64,000 nucleotides of DNA from Roseivirga thermotolerans (GCF_014653175.1 NZ_BNAG01000001.1:806001-870000), one strand, 5' to 3'. Positions 33,460-42,978 are shown, numbered from the stretch's first letter. Translations and numbers: made by a program. Notes: generated from the letters alone by a model not told the origin.

Positions 33460-34182
33460 ATGAAGACACTGATTATAGACGATTCTCGCCTGGCCAGAAA
33501 TGAGCTCAAGAGACTGCTCAAAGAATTTGACAACGTGCACATTGTTGGTGAGGCAGCCAATGTAGACGAGGCCATTGAAAAAATAGCCGAACTGAAGCCT
33601 GAACTTATTTTTCTCGATATTCAGATGCCCGGCAAAAGTGGGTTCGATTTGCTGGAGGAGCTTGAAGCGGTGCCTGAAGTAATATTCTCTACAGCGTACG
33701 ATGAGCATGCTCTTAAAGCGTTTGAATACAATGCGCTGGATTACCTGGTGAAGCCTGTAGAAAAACAGCGACTTGCAGGAGCTGTCTCTAAAGTGTTCGA
33801 TAAGATTAAAAAGAAGCAGAAGGAAGAAGAAAGGGCAGATGATGTACTGACCATTCACGATCAGGTTTTTGTAAAAGATGGTGAGAAGTGTTGGTTTGTG
33901 CAGCTATCAGACATTCGTTTGTTTGAGGTGAGTGGCAACTATACCACTGTATATTTTGGCGATTGTAAACCTATGATTACCCGTACACTCAACTATCTGG
34001 AGTCGCGCCTGGACGATAAAACATTCTTTAGAGCCAATCGTCAGCAAATCATAAACCTAAAATGGATTGAGCGAATAGAGCCTTGGTTTAGTGGTAGCCT
34101 TCGTATTTATCTGAAAGGAGGAGAAGAAATAGATGTTTCCAGAAGACAAACGCTTAAGTTTAAGGATCTAATGAGCTTTTGA
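33460..34182 (+). CDS. LytTR-family response regulator
   Basis: A 240-residue regulator with an N-terminal receiver domain (IIDDSRLARNELKRLL, acceptor Asp53 in LIFLDIQMPG, Lys in LDYLVKPVEK). The C-terminal LytTR DNA-binding domain (about 130-240) shows RLFEVSGNYTTVYFGD and FFRANRQQIINLKWIERIE. LytTR regulators bind paired direct repeats in target promoters and control surface or extracellular functions. It is co-transcribed with the histidine kinase upstream. The next gene begins inside its stop codon, so that protein is the obvious candidate for a partner or target. Confidence 0.94.
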   Translation: MKTLIIDDSRLARNELKRLLKEFDNVHIVGEAANVDEAIEKIAELKPELIFLDIQMPGKSGFDLLEELEAVPEVIFSTAYDEHALKAFEYNALDYLVKPVEKQRLAGAVSKVFDKIKKKQKEEERADDVLTIHDQVFVKDGEKCWFVQLSDIRLFEVSGNYTTVYFGDCKPMITRTLNYLESRLDDKTFFRANRQQIINLKWIERIEPWFSGSLRIYLKGGEEIDVSRRQTLKFKDLMSF

Positions 34183-34769
34183 TGGCCGTAAAAATAGATT
34201 TGCGAAAGGCGGGTTTTGAATTTTTTTCCATTGTGGTGGCCGTTGTATTGGCCATGACCCTCACCGAGTGGCGACAAGATTACCTTAATAAAAAACTTGC
34301 CCAACAGTCGCTGCTAAATATTATTGAAGAGGTGCAGGAAAACAGGCGAGAACTTATGGAAGACTCCGCCAAAATTTCCCAGGATATGGCTTTTATAGAC
34401 CGTTGGCTTCAGGCTCAGAACAATGCTTCTAATGAAGATTTCGGGGTTCATTTTTCATTCTCTTTTTTGAGTAAATCGGCACTTGAGGTGGCCAAAATTA
34501 ATAATTCGCTTACCTACCTTCCCAATGAAGTAAACATGCAAATCGCAGAAGTCTATGCGGCACAGAACTTCTATTCAGGCAATGCCATAAAGCTGTTCGA
34601 TATTATGGGGGCTATGGGCCGTGCGGAGTCTAAAGAAAACGCAGAAGCCTTTGCAGATAAAGCACGACAGTTGAGGTTTCATCTCGGCCTCATTCATAAC
34701 ACCATTAAGGCATACCTTGGGGAGTCGCAGCAGTTTTTGGAGAACCACCGGGCTATTCCAACATCTTAG
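34182..34769 (+). CDS. Hypothetical membrane-anchored protein
   Basis: The start is the ATG at 34182, overlapping the TGA of the response regulator by one base (TGATG), so translation is coupled. The 195-residue protein has one N-terminal membrane helix (FEFFSIVVAVVLAMTL) followed by a helical domain rich in charged residues. This resembles the layout, though not clearly the sequence, of other small Bacteroidota single-pass proteins (DUF6090-like). I do not recognise the family. Its 3' end overlaps the opposing mfd gene by 17 bases. Confidence 0.7.
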   Translation: MAVKIDLRKAGFEFFSIVVAVVLAMTLTEWRQDYLNKKLAQQSLLNIIEEVQENRRELMEDSAKISQDMAFIDRWLQAQNNASNEDFGVHFSFSFLSKSALEVAKINNSLTYLPNEVNMQIAEVYAAQNFYSGNAIKLFDIMGAMGRAESKENAEAFADKARQLRFHLGLIHNTIKAYLGESQQFLENHRAIPTS

Positions 34770-37700
34770 TGAGCCAGTCTTTGGCTTCATTTACGGTAAG
34801 TACCTCATCGATCTTAAGAATAAGGCGGGTTTTATATTCTTTCATTTTGCAGCGCTTAGGGTGTTGCTGAATAAAGGCTATAATCTTACCAAATGTTTCT
34901 GACTGGAAGTAGGCCTCTTTATCCGAAGGCATAAAGTGGCATTTCATAGACTCGTTTTTGATAATCACTTTTTCAAAACCAAGTTTTTCGGCTACCCACC
35001 GCAACCTAACGGTTTGAATCAGGTCTTGAACCGAGTCGGGTATAGGCCCAAATCTATCCTTTAGATTCTTTATAAATCGCTCGAGTTTTTCTTCAGATTT
35101 AATATTATCCAACTTGGCGTACAGACCAATTCTTTCGGTGGTGTTAGATACGTAAGTGTCTGGTATTAGAATTTCAAGGTCGGTTTCAATGGTGCAGTCC
35201 TGAGCAACAATTTGGGCTGCCTCTTTCACTAAATCGCCCATAAAAAGGTCGCGGAATTCTGTTTCTTTGAGTTCCTGAACGGCCTCATCGAGAATTTTGT
35301 GATACATGTCGAAGCCCAGGTCCGAAATAAAACCGCTTTGTTCAGCTCCCAGTAAGTTACCTGCTCCGCGAATGTCGAGGTCTCGCATCGCTACCTTAAA
35401 ACCATCACCCAAATCGGAAAATTCCTCTAAGGCGCTCAGGCGTTTACGGGCATCGCTGGTCAGACCAATAGTAGGCGGAGTAAGGAGGTAGCAAAAGGCT
35501 TTTCGGTTAGAGCGGCCCACTCGTCCCCGCATTTGATGGAGGTCGGAAAGGCCGAACATATGGGCATGGTTGATGATGATGGTGTTGGCATTGGGTATAT
35601 CCAGTCCTGATTCTATAATGTTGGTAGAAACCAGCACATCATACTCCCCTTCAATGAACTTAACCATTCGTTTCTCAAGCAGTGAGCCATCCATTTGGCC
35701 ATGAGCAATACCAATTCGGGCATCCGGAACCAGCCGCAGAATGATGTTGCCTACCTGCTCAATATCATTAATACGATTGTGTACAAAAAACACCTGGCCC
35801 CCTCTTCTCAGCTCAAAGCTCACCGCATCGCGAATAAGCTCATCGTTAAACGTGTGTATTTCGGTAGTAACCGGTTGCCGGTTGGGTGGAGGTGTAGCAA
35901 TTACGCTAAGGTCTCGAGCCCCCATGAGCGAAAAGTGCAACGTGCGCGGAATTGGGGTAGCGGTTAGTGTGAGTACATCTACATTTACCCGCAGCTCCTT
36001 GAGCTTATCTTTCACCTTTACCCCAAACTTTTGCTCCTCATCTATTATGAGCAGGCCAAGATCTTTGAACTGAACATCTTTGTTCACAATACGGTGGGTG
36101 CCAATGAGTATTTCGGTTTTTCCTTCTTTTACCCGTTGCAGCGTTTCTTTAATTTCCTTGGTGGTTTTAAAACGGTTAATGTACTCCACCTTAACCGGAA
36201 AGTCGGCTAGCCGCTCGGAAAAGGTTCTAAAGTGCTGCATGGCCAAAATAGTTGTTGGCACAAGTACTGCCACCTGTTTGCCATTGACCGCAGCTTTGAA
36301 GGCTGCACGAACGGCTACTTCGGTTTTTCCAAAACCTACATCGCCACAAACCAATCGGTCCATTGGATGTGGTTGCTCCATGTCGGCTTTTACATCTTCA
36401 GTCGCTTTGGCCTGGTCTGGGGTATCTTCGTAAATAAAAGAAGACTCCAGTTCTGCCTGCAGGAATCCGTCTTGAGAATAGGCAAAACCAGATGCTTTTT
36501 TGCGCTTGGCATAGAGTTCAATAAGGTCTTTGGCAATATCCTTAACCTTGCCTTTTACTCTTTTTTTCTTGTTTTCCCACTCGGGAGAACCCAACTTACT
36601 TATACTTGGAGGGGCTCCCTCTTTACCCGTGTACTTCGAAATTTTGTGAATGGAGTGCACACTTACGTAGAGCAAGTCGTCATCGCGATAGACCAGTCGA
36701 ATAGATTCTTGCATTTTGCCGTTCACATCGACCTTTTCCATACCTGCAAAGCGGGCAATGCCGTGGTCAATATGGGTTACATAGTCTCCCGGCTGAAGTG
36801 AGCGTAGCTCTTTAAGTGTAAGTGCTTTAGACTTCGAATGCTTGGTTTTGGTTTTGTATTTGTGAAACCTATCGAACAGTTGATGGTCGGTATAGCAAAG
36901 TACTTCCCTGTTTTTGTCTATAAAACCGCTTCGCAAACCAATGTTCAAAGGTTGTACTTCTAACGATGGATCGAGTTCTCGGAAAATGGTTTCCAACCGG
37001 TTAAACTGCGCCAACGATTCGGCTGCCACACAGAGGCTAAAGTTTTGTACTTGCCACTGCCCCAGATTCTCTACAATCAGGTCGAAGTTTTTATTGAATG
37101 AGGTTTGAGGTTCGGCCTCAAAGCGCAATTCAAAGTCGGTATTTAAATAGAATCGGTTGCCAAACTCTATTTGTTGAAAACCTTTCAGCTCTTCTTCAAA
37201 AGTGTGTGTTTGTTCAAACAGTTCTTCTGGGCTAAGCACCACTTGGGTGCCGCTTGCAGCTATAACTTCCGAAAAATTGCCGCTTGCCTTTTCAAAGTAC
37301 TTGGCAATGGTATCTAGCGTTTGCTGGTAGTCTTTGAACCAAATTTTTGAGTTTTTAGGAATAAAACTCAGAAAAGACTGGCGGGTTTCCTCCAACAGTC
37401 GTGTCTGAACGTTAGGAATAATGTTTATCTCCTTTATACTCTCCTGGCTCAATTGCGATACCGGATCGAAGGTTCGAATACTCTCTATTTCGTTGCCAAA
37501 AAGCTCAATTCTATATGGCAGATCATTGGCATAGGAGTAAACATCTACAATTCCCCCTCTTACCGAAAACTGCCCGGCTTCATACACAAAGTCAGTGGGT
37601 TCAAAGTCGTAGGTTTGAAGCAGCTCGGTCAAAAAAGGTACATCCAGTTGCTCACCCACCTTGGCCGAAAAAGTATTTTTAGATAAGGATTTTTTGTTGA

Positions 37701-38103
37701 TTACTTTTTCAGTAAGGGCTTCCGGGTAGGTCACAATTAGCTCACCAGTAGAGGCCTTATGGTTAATTCGGTTGAGAATCTCTGCCCGCATAAGAATGTT
37801 GGCATTCTCGGTTTCATCGAACTGGTAGGGCCTTTTGTATGAGGTAGGAAATAGCAGTACCTCTTTTTCTCCAAGCAGGTTTTGCAAGTCGTTGTGAAAA
37901 TAGGCAGCCTCCTCCTTGTCGTGCATTACAAATATGCAGGTTTGCTTGTTGAGCTGATAAACAGCTGTGGCAATTACGGCATCGAGACTTCCCACCAAAC
38001 CTTTTAATCTGATATGCGATGTTTCGTTGGGCTTTATGCGCTCGGCAATGGTTTGAACCACGGAGTCTTCCCTATAAATCTTAATGAAATCTCTAACCTT
38101 CAA
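34753..38103 (-). CDS. mfd: Transcription-repair coupling factor Mfd
   Basis: A translocase that pushes stalled RNA polymerase off damaged DNA and recruits UvrAB. The 1116-residue protein shows a UvrB-like N-terminal region, then the RNA-polymerase-interacting domain (QPGDYVTHIDHGIARFAGM, about 460-480). Superfamily-2 helicase motifs follow: LVCGDVGFGKTEVAVRAAFK (Walker A), LLIIDEEQKFGVK (DEEQ), VLTLTATPIPRTLH and HQMRGRVGRSNRKAF. The C-terminal TRCF domain ends the protein. The only start consistent with upstream stops is TTG at 38103, with a TACATTTG promoter box 22 bases before it. Convergent overlap of 17 bases with the gene at 34182. Confidence 0.98.
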   Translation of the reverse strand: MKVRDFIKIYREDSVVQTIAERIKPNETSHIRLKGLVGSLDAVIATAVYQLNKQTCIFVMHDKEEAAYFHNDLQNLLGEKEVLLFPTSYKRPYQFDETENANILMRAEILNRINHKASTGELIVTYPEALTEKVINKKSLSKNTFSAKVGEQLDVPFLTELLQTYDFEPTDFVYEAGQFSVRGGIVDVYSYANDLPYRIELFGNEIESIRTFDPVSQLSQESIKEINIIPNVQTRLLEETRQSFLSFIPKNSKIWFKDYQQTLDTIAKYFEKASGNFSEVIAASGTQVVLSPEELFEQTHTFEEELKGFQQIEFGNRFYLNTDFELRFEAEPQTSFNKNFDLIVENLGQWQVQNFSLCVAAESLAQFNRLETIFRELDPSLEVQPLNIGLRSGFIDKNREVLCYTDHQLFDRFHKYKTKTKHSKSKALTLKELRSLQPGDYVTHIDHGIARFAGMEKVDVNGKMQESIRLVYRDDDLLYVSVHSIHKISKYTGKEGAPPSISKLGSPEWENKKKRVKGKVKDIAKDLIELYAKRKKASGFAYSQDGFLQAELESSFIYEDTPDQAKATEDVKADMEQPHPMDRLVCGDVGFGKTEVAVRAAFKAAVNGKQVAVLVPTTILAMQHFRTFSERLADFPVKVEYINRFKTTKEIKETLQRVKEGKTEILIGTHRIVNKDVQFKDLGLLIIDEEQKFGVKVKDKLKELRVNVDVLTLTATPIPRTLHFSLMGARDLSVIATPPPNRQPVTTEIHTFNDELIRDAVSFELRRGGQVFFVHNRINDIEQVGNIILRLVPDARIGIAHGQMDGSLLEKRMVKFIEGEYDVLVSTNIIESGLDIPNANTIIINHAHMFGLSDLHQMRGRVGRSNRKAFCYLLTPPTIGLTSDARKRLSALEEFSDLGDGFKVAMRDLDIRGAGNLLGAEQSGFISDLGFDMYHKILDEAVQELKETEFRDLFMGDLVKEAAQIVAQDCTIETDLEILIPDTYVSNTTERIGLYAKLDNIKSEEKLERFIKNLKDRFGPIPDSVQDLIQTVRLRWVAEKLGFEKVIIKNESMKCHFMPSDKEAYFQSETFGKIIAFIQQHPKRCKMKEYKTRLILKIDEVLTVNEAKDWLTKMLE

Positions 38104-38124
38104 AACCTGAATTCAAATGGCTTG

Positions 38125-38132
38125 CAAATGTA
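38125..38132 (-). promoter_or_regulatory. mfd -7 promoter box
   Basis: TACATTTG on the minus strand is a perfect TAnnTTTG match, 22 bases upstream of the TTG start of mfd. No good TTTG was found 19-21 bases further upstream. Confidence 0.5.
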
Positions 38133-38232
38133 ACGAATTCTCAAGTTGAACACTGAAAAGCATAAAAACCTCTTAAGGAAATTAATTGTTTCAATTGCCA
38201 ACCCTTTCGTTTATTTAGATGTTAATGTGGCA

Positions 38233-38859
38233 ATGAAAACCCAGAAGGAAAAGCTGAACCTGAGCAAAGAGGCCTTTAGAAAAATGGAACGTATGCACCC
38301 GCACGAAGTGCTTGTATATGTATCTATGGTTGGCAGTGCGGTCATATTCCTTTTTACCATCATTGCCTTCACGGCTTCTCGCCCTGCCCAGGTCGAATTC
38401 TTCAAGTTTGAGTTTCCCAAATTCTTTATTCTCAGCACATTCATATTGTTATTGTCAAGCTACTGTGTTACCCGGATTATGCCTCTATATGAGCAAGATA
38501 ACTTACCCAAGCTTAAGCAGTGGCTTGGAATAACCTTTCTGTTGGGGCTGATTTTTGCCTGCTTTCAGGTGGTAGGGTGGAAGGAATTACAAGCTCACAA
38601 CATTCTCTTTACCGGAGAGCGTTCGGGTGCTTATCTGTATGTAATCTCGGGGCTACATGTAATACACATGGCTGGTATTATGGGTTTTTTGCTCTATCTA
38701 CTGCTGGAGTGTCATAAAACCTCAAAAGATGTGGTAAGGCATCTGGTATATTCAACCAACCCCTATCAAAAGATAAAATTCAGGATTTTGTCAAATAGCT
38801 GGCATTTTGTAGATGCGGTGTGGGTGGTTATTTTCTTCTACTTTCTGTTCAGTTTTTAG
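38233..38859 (+). CDS. Cytochrome c oxidase subunit III-like protein, isolated
   Basis: The frame is open from a TTG at 38146, but the ATG at 38233 (MKTQKEKLNLSKEAF) is the better start; the earlier one would nearly touch the mfd promoter. The roughly 208-residue protein has five membrane helices and the subunit III hallmarks. These are HPHEVLVYVSMVGSAVIF, a central LKQWLGITFLLGLIFACFQ, and ISGLHVIHMAGIMGF with HFVDAVWVVIFFYFLFSF at the end. Subunit III is part of haem-copper oxidases in the respiratory chain. No other oxidase subunit is nearby, so it must pair with partners encoded elsewhere or be an orphan copy. Confidence 0.85.
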   Translation: MKTQKEKLNLSKEAFRKMERMHPHEVLVYVSMVGSAVIFLFTIIAFTASRPAQVEFFKFEFPKFFILSTFILLLSSYCVTRIMPLYEQDNLPKLKQWLGITFLLGLIFACFQVVGWKELQAHNILFTGERSGAYLYVISGLHVIHMAGIMGFLLYLLLECHKTSKDVVRHLVYSTNPYQKIKFRILSNSWHFVDAVWVVIFFYFLFSF

Positions 38860-38885
38860 GCTGTACTTTTTAAACTTTCCAACCG

Positions 38886-39545
38886 CTAAACTCCATCGTT
38901 TTTATCTGACTTGAGCTTAGACATTTCTTTTTTTAACAGAACCTTTAGTTCTTTTATCAAATAGACTAGTGGGCCTATTAATGGAATGACAACAATTAAA
39001 GCATGCCTCAGGTTGAGTAACGTTTTTCGTGCCAAAAGAACCAATACACTTATTAAAACCAACCAATAGTGCAGATTCCATATGTATTGAATGGCCAAGA
39101 AGGGTTTAGAAATTACAGGAATTTCATGAAACTCGTGATTTATTGAAAATCCGCTGGTATCATCTACATCAACAAATAGGCTTCCAACTATTGTAATAGG
39201 AGCTGAGAAGATATCCTTTCCTAAGTGTGTTTTTGTGAGTACTGCCGATAATTCATACCTATAGTGATGATTATCAATCTTATTTTTAGATAAAGAGATT
39301 GATTTTAGTTCATAACCGAGCAGAGGTTGAGCATTGACTTTAACGGTTTCTAAATACAAATCATTTTGCAAAAGTTTATAAGAGTAAATAACCATTATGT
39401 CTAACAGACCAAATTCGATAAACTCTGTTCTTTCCGCCTTATAAGCATCAAAAGGTAATACCACCGACTTTTGAGCCATTCCATGACTGAGGGTTAAAAA
39501 AAGGACTAAGGAAAATGCCAAAGTCCTTTTGGGCTTTAAGTACAT
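38886..39545 (-). CDS. Hypothetical exported membrane protein
   Basis: Start placed at the ATG at 39545 (MYLKPKRTLAFSLVLF), which begins a signal peptide; seven more upstream codons are open (to 39566). The mature part is an extracytoplasmic beta-rich domain followed by two C-terminal membrane helices (YWLVLISVLVLLARKTLL, then IVVIPLIGPLVYLIKEL) and a charged tail. I recognise no family. It is alone on the minus strand. The gap upstream (39546-39770) holds only a weak 8-bp hairpin near 39634-39655. Confidence 0.6.
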   Translation of the reverse strand: MYLKPKRTLAFSLVLFLTLSHGMAQKSVVLPFDAYKAERTEFIEFGLLDIMVIYSYKLLQNDLYLETVKVNAQPLLGYELKSISLSKNKIDNHHYRYELSAVLTKTHLGKDIFSAPITIVGSLFVDVDDTSGFSINHEFHEIPVISKPFLAIQYIWNLHYWLVLISVLVLLARKTLLNLRHALIVVIPLIGPLVYLIKELKVLLKKEMSKLKSDKNDGV

Positions 39546-39763
39546 ATAATCATTAGGGTTACTCATTTAGATCGCATTTGTTAGATTTCAGTATACTAGC
39601 CACAAGCTGTGTCCTCACAGCGTCTTTTTACAACCATTTGTGAAGATACAAATGGAGGCAGGGTTCAGAAATACCTCTTGCGACTTAAGTAACCCTATAA
39701 TCTTATTGTAATCAATCAATTAGCTATTGTAATGAAAAATGGCTCTACCTGTTTAAGTTTTTC

Positions 39764-39797
39764 CACAAAAAAAGGCCGCGTGACCAAACGCGACCTT
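39764..39797 (-). terminator. Rho-independent terminator of repeat-protein gene A
   Basis: AAGGCCGCGT (39772-39781) pairs with ACGCGACCTT (39788-39797), one mismatch. On the minus strand it is followed by a run of seven T, from the A-run at 39766-39773. It lies about 30 bases past the stop at 39828, closing the B-kinase-regulator-A cluster. Confidence 0.8.
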
Positions 39798-39827
39798 AAG
39801 CAATAGACTTATGAAGAATGCTTTACC

Positions 39828-41051
39828 TTAGTTAAAGGTTATTTCTTTAATGTCTTCCCAGAGGATGTACTTTGGGTCTCCATTCACAAAAACAATAACT
39901 CCGTCATTGTCTTCGCTTACATCGCGAGACTCTCCCAGTATTAGCTCCTCACCACTTTTCAGTACAACCAGTGAGTTATCATAGTTTTTGGGCACAATGC
40001 TTTTTACCGATTCAAAGGGAATAATATAGCTGACATCATGGTCTTCTCCCTGAAGCATCTCAAAGGTGTAGGCCTCATCCAGATCGTAGATTATTTCTCC
40101 CGAAAGGGTTTCGCCACGGGTGGTTGTTACTGTGCCCGATAGCTTCTTGAGCCCAGCAAAATCTCGGTAAGTCTTCAGATTGGCCGGAGCTTCTGAGAAA
40201 GTCACTTTTTTAAACTCTCTCCAGGGGATGTCTATCCGGCCAAACTCAGTAGTCACTATAATGCCTCTATTGCCTGAGTTTACATCGTTAGACCCCCGCA
40301 AATACATATCTCTGCCCGACTTGGTAATCACCCGGCTTCCGGAACCTTCTCTTTCTATGGAGGCCAGGTTGCCAAACTCTATTTTTACATCGCCATCACG
40401 AGAGTCGCCATCCAATATGTCAGTAGTCAGTCGCTCATCATGGTCCCATTGAATCACCCCTGTGTATTCTCCTCCGTAAAATTGCACCGTACCATATAAA
40501 GGTTCTCCGAGCTTTGAAGAAAGCTTGTTGGGAGTGTCCATAAATTCAACTTTCTCAATTCTGCTCCAGCGAATTTTGGTTTCTCCAAATTCCTGATCCA
40601 TCACATAGATGTCTGTGTTAAAGTCGTTCGATCCGTCTTCTACATACATTGTTTCGCCATTGCGCATAGTAAGCCGTACTTCAGATCTGCGGTTCATCTC
40701 CATAGATGATATATCACCAAAACGAGCCTGAAATTCATGAGTGGTTTCATATTCATCGCGGCTGCCCCAGCTTATCCAAACCCCGCCCCAGCGGTTATTA
40801 TCTCTTATTTTTTCTCTCAGCCTTGAGCGATCTTCCCGGCTCAGGTAACGATAATTGTCATTGCCTTCTTTGTTTCCATTAAAGAGGTCGGTCCAGAAGG
40901 CTTCTTCTTTACCCCACCTGATTTGACCGGTGTAACTTTCTCCGCTTATGGTTGTAACCTTGCCGTAAATAAGTGATTGCTGGGCTTGTGCCGAAAAAGA
41001 GAGGCACACGGTAAGTAGTGATAGTGTTAAGATTCTAAATTTTGAGTTCAT
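39828..41051 (-). CDS. Three-repeat secreted protein A (paralogue of the gene at 42993)
   Basis: Start taken at the ATG at 41051 because it begins a Sec signal peptide (LTLSLLTVCLSFSAQAQ). The mature protein consists of three repeats, residues about 26-171, 183-286 and 303-407. Each has a first half of type YGTV...G..YTG.IQWD.DE....LDG and a second half with I.F..L.SI, then MYLRGSNDV, then N.GI.V and I.W..F..VTF. Repeat 1 carries a charged insert (SREDRSRLREKIRDNNRWGG). The short V.G..Y.G.I strands suggest SH3- or Sm-like beta folds. I recognise no family. It shares about half its sequence with the protein encoded at 42993 and lies on the other side of a LytS/LytTR pair. No membrane anchor or lipobox is seen, so it is probably periplasmic. 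Confidence 0.75.
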   Translation of the reverse strand: MNSKFRILTLSLLTVCLSFSAQAQQSLIYGKVTTISGESYTGQIRWGKEEAFWTDLFNGNKEGNDNYRYLSREDRSRLREKIRDNNRWGGVWISWGSRDEYETTHEFQARFGDISSMEMNRRSEVRLTMRNGETMYVEDGSNDFNTDIYVMDQEFGETKIRWSRIEKVEFMDTPNKLSSKLGEPLYGTVQFYGGEYTGVIQWDHDERLTTDILDGDSRDGDVKIEFGNLASIEREGSGSRVITKSGRDMYLRGSNDVNSGNRGIIVTTEFGRIDIPWREFKKVTFSEAPANLKTYRDFAGLKKLSGTVTTTRGETLSGEIIYDLDEAYTFEMLQGEDHDVSYIIPFESVKSIVPKNYDNSLVVLKSGEELILGESRDVSEDNDGVIVFVNGDPKYILWEDIKEITFN

Positions 41052-41136
41052 GACCTTTTGTTTTAATTGACTCTTCAAAAATGCCACCCTTTGGTTTCCT
41101 GGCCAATGAAGAAGGGGCATATCGGGGTATGACATC

Positions 41137-41148
41137 ACCGAATCGGGA
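41137..41148 (-). promoter_or_regulatory. Shared 12-mer upstream of repeat-protein gene A
   Basis: On the coding (minus) strand TCCCGATTCGGT lies 86-97 bases upstream of the gene A start. The identical 12-mer lies 99-110 bases upstream of paralogous gene B (44354-44365). Its core CCGATTCGG is an inverted repeat. It may be the binding site of the LytTR regulator encoded between the two, or a remnant of the gene duplication. Confidence 0.4.
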
Positions 41149-41202
41149 CTGAAGCCAACCGAAGCGGTCGGTCCGTTTGGGTTGTACCAATGTTAGTCGG
41201 AA

Positions 41203-41964
41203 CTAACTATCGAGCCACTGCTTAAACAGGGGTGTTTTTTCGGAGCTAATTACAATATCATCTTGTGCATCGGGCTCCAGCTGAAGCTTAACCCTCCCTT
41301 TAAAGTAGGGGTGAATGTCACTTACGGCATCGAAATGAACAATGTATTTTCTGTTTACTCTGAAGTAGTTTTTCGGATTGATAAGGCCTTCCAGCTCTTC
41401 AAGTGGCTGATCGAGCGGTAGTTTTTTACCTTCGAAAGTAACCAAATAGGTGAGCTTGTCTTGGGAAAAAAAGTAGGCAATTTGCTCTACCGGAATGGCT
41501 TTAATACGCTGGCCAAACTTTACCAGAAAGCGAGATTTATACTCAACACTTGTTCCCTGAATTACTTGCCGAATTTGGTCTATGTCTAGCGGAGAAACCA
41601 CCGCTTCGGCTTGCCGTTCTTCAAGTTTTAACAACGCATTGGCAAGCTTTTCTTTTTGAATGGGCTTTAACAAATAATCTACACTGTTTACCTCAAAAGC
41701 CTTTATGGCGTACTCGTTGTATGCTGTTGTGAAAATTACCGGGCACTTAATGGGTTTTTGCTCAAATATTTCGAAGCTCGAACCGTCTAATAACTGGATA
41801 TCGCTAACCAGAAGGTCGGGCTCGGGGTTATTGTCTAGCCAAAGCAGGGCGGCTTCGACCGATTTAAGCGAAGCCACTACCTCTGCTTGAGGTTTTAACT
41901 CCTGAATTAATTCAATGAGTCGCTCGGAAGCCAGCTTTTCATCTTCAAATACAACAACCCTCAT
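41203..41964 (-). CDS. LytTR-family response regulator of the repeat-protein cluster
   Basis: A 253-residue regulator: receiver domain with VVVFEDEKLASERLIELI, acceptor Asp55 in LLVSDIQLLDGS and the Lys region VDYLLKPIQKEK. After a linker, a LytTR domain (about 148-250) has AYFFSQDKLTYLVTFEGKKL and FRVNRKYIVHFDAVSDIHPY. It starts 3 bases after the kinase stop (at 41968) and is surely its partner. Its two flanking genes encode paralogous repeat proteins, the natural candidates for its regulon. Confidence 0.94.
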   Translation of the reverse strand: MRVVVFEDEKLASERLIELIQELKPQAEVVASLKSVEAALLWLDNNPEPDLLVSDIQLLDGSSFEIFEQKPIKCPVIFTTAYNEYAIKAFEVNSVDYLLKPIQKEKLANALLKLEERQAEAVVSPLDIDQIRQVIQGTSVEYKSRFLVKFGQRIKAIPVEQIAYFFSQDKLTYLVTFEGKKLPLDQPLEELEGLINPKNYFRVNRKYIVHFDAVSDIHPYFKGRVKLQLEPDAQDDIVISSEKTPLFKQWLDS

Positions 41965-41967
41965 GCG

Positions 41968-42978
41968 TTAGTCTTCTAGTTCAATCAATGGAATTTTTAC
42001 TATAAAGCTATCGGTATTCTCAAAAACCTGAACTTTCTTATCTGTAAAGTAGGAGTACCTCCTTCTAATATTGTCCAGACCGGAGTTGTTGCTGTTTTTG
42101 ATCTCTGTTTTCTTGGGCTGGTAATTGTTCTTAACAGAGATGAATCCGTTTTGACTGGATACATAGATTTTTAGAGGTCTAAGCTCAGAAATAGCGTTGT
42201 GCTTAATGGCATTTTCTATGAGCATTTGCAGGGTAAGCGGTGGTATCAGCTTCAGATGGTCTTCTTTGCGCACGTCTATAAAAGTCTGAATGGTGTCTTC
42301 AAAACGTATTTCGAGCAAATAGAGATAGGAGGCAATAAACTTCAGTTCATCGTTTAGGGTTACCAGCTCCTCTTTACTGCTTTGTAGAATATTGCGGTAT
42401 ACATCGGCAAACTTTTCCAAATAGCTTTGCGATAGGTTCTTGTCTTTGCTGATGAGTGAAGACAGAATGTTGAGGTTATTGAATAAAAAATGCGGATCTA
42501 AATGGTTCTTAAGTGTGGTTAATTCGGCTCTTATGGTTTCTTTTTGAAATTGCTCAGAGGCAAGCTGAGCGTTTTTCCAGTTGCTTAAAAACTGAATACC
42601 GAAGTTTATGGAAATGGTGGGTAACAAAATTAATGTGCCCAGCACGTTCATGGTAATGAGTTGCTGTTGGTTAGGAGGGTCTACAGTGAGCCCCAGCTTG
42701 AGTCCCAGATAACTAATATTGATGATGAGCAGAGACAAAAGAATGCCCAACCCCAATTGCCAATAAAAGCGTTTGTTTCCGTATTTAAGCCAGGGTAGTT
42801 TTTTGTCGAGCTTTCGGGTGAGTAACCAATTGCACAGCCAAACGAGAGCCAGAGTAATAGTTATCAGGCCTGCAGTAAGGTACAGTTCTCTTTCGGCATC
42901 GGTGAAATAAAGACTAAGAAATACCCCTGCCGTTAGCACCAAGGCCAATACGAGTTGTATGATTAGCTTTCTGGACAT
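41968..42978 (-). CDS. LytS-type sensor histidine kinase of the repeat-protein cluster
   Basis: A 336-residue kinase with four membrane helices in residues 1-130 (IIQLVLALVLTAGVFLSLYF first). The His_kinase motif has His163 in LKNHLDPHFLFNNLNILSSL, and the ATP-binding domain shows LTLQMLIENAIKHNAISELR and GLDNIRRRYSYF. The DPHFLFNNLN form, with Asp instead of Asn before Pro, occurs in other members. The sensor would be the membrane part itself. Gene B ends 14 bases upstream and the regulator follows after 3 bases, so B-kinase-regulator probably form one operon. Confidence 0.93.
   Translation of the reverse strand: MSRKLIIQLVLALVLTAGVFLSLYFTDAERELYLTAGLITITLALVWLCNWLLTRKLDKKLPWLKYGNKRFYWQLGLGILLSLLIINISYLGLKLGLTVDPPNQQQLITMNVLGTLILLPTISINFGIQFLSNWKNAQLASEQFQKETIRAELTTLKNHLDPHFLFNNLNILSSLISKDKNLSQSYLEKFADVYRNILQSSKEELVTLNDELKFIASYLYLLEIRFEDTIQTFIDVRKEDHLKLIPPLTLQMLIENAIKHNAISELRPLKIYVSSQNGFISVKNNYQPKKTEIKNSNNSGLDNIRRRYSYFTDKKVQVFENTDSFIVKIPLIELED

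Noticed and set aside
39634-39655. Hairpin CCATTTGT-GAAGAT-ACAAATGG as a terminator
   Set aside because: No T-run follows on either strand and no gene ends close by in the right direction; left as an unexplained weak hairpin.
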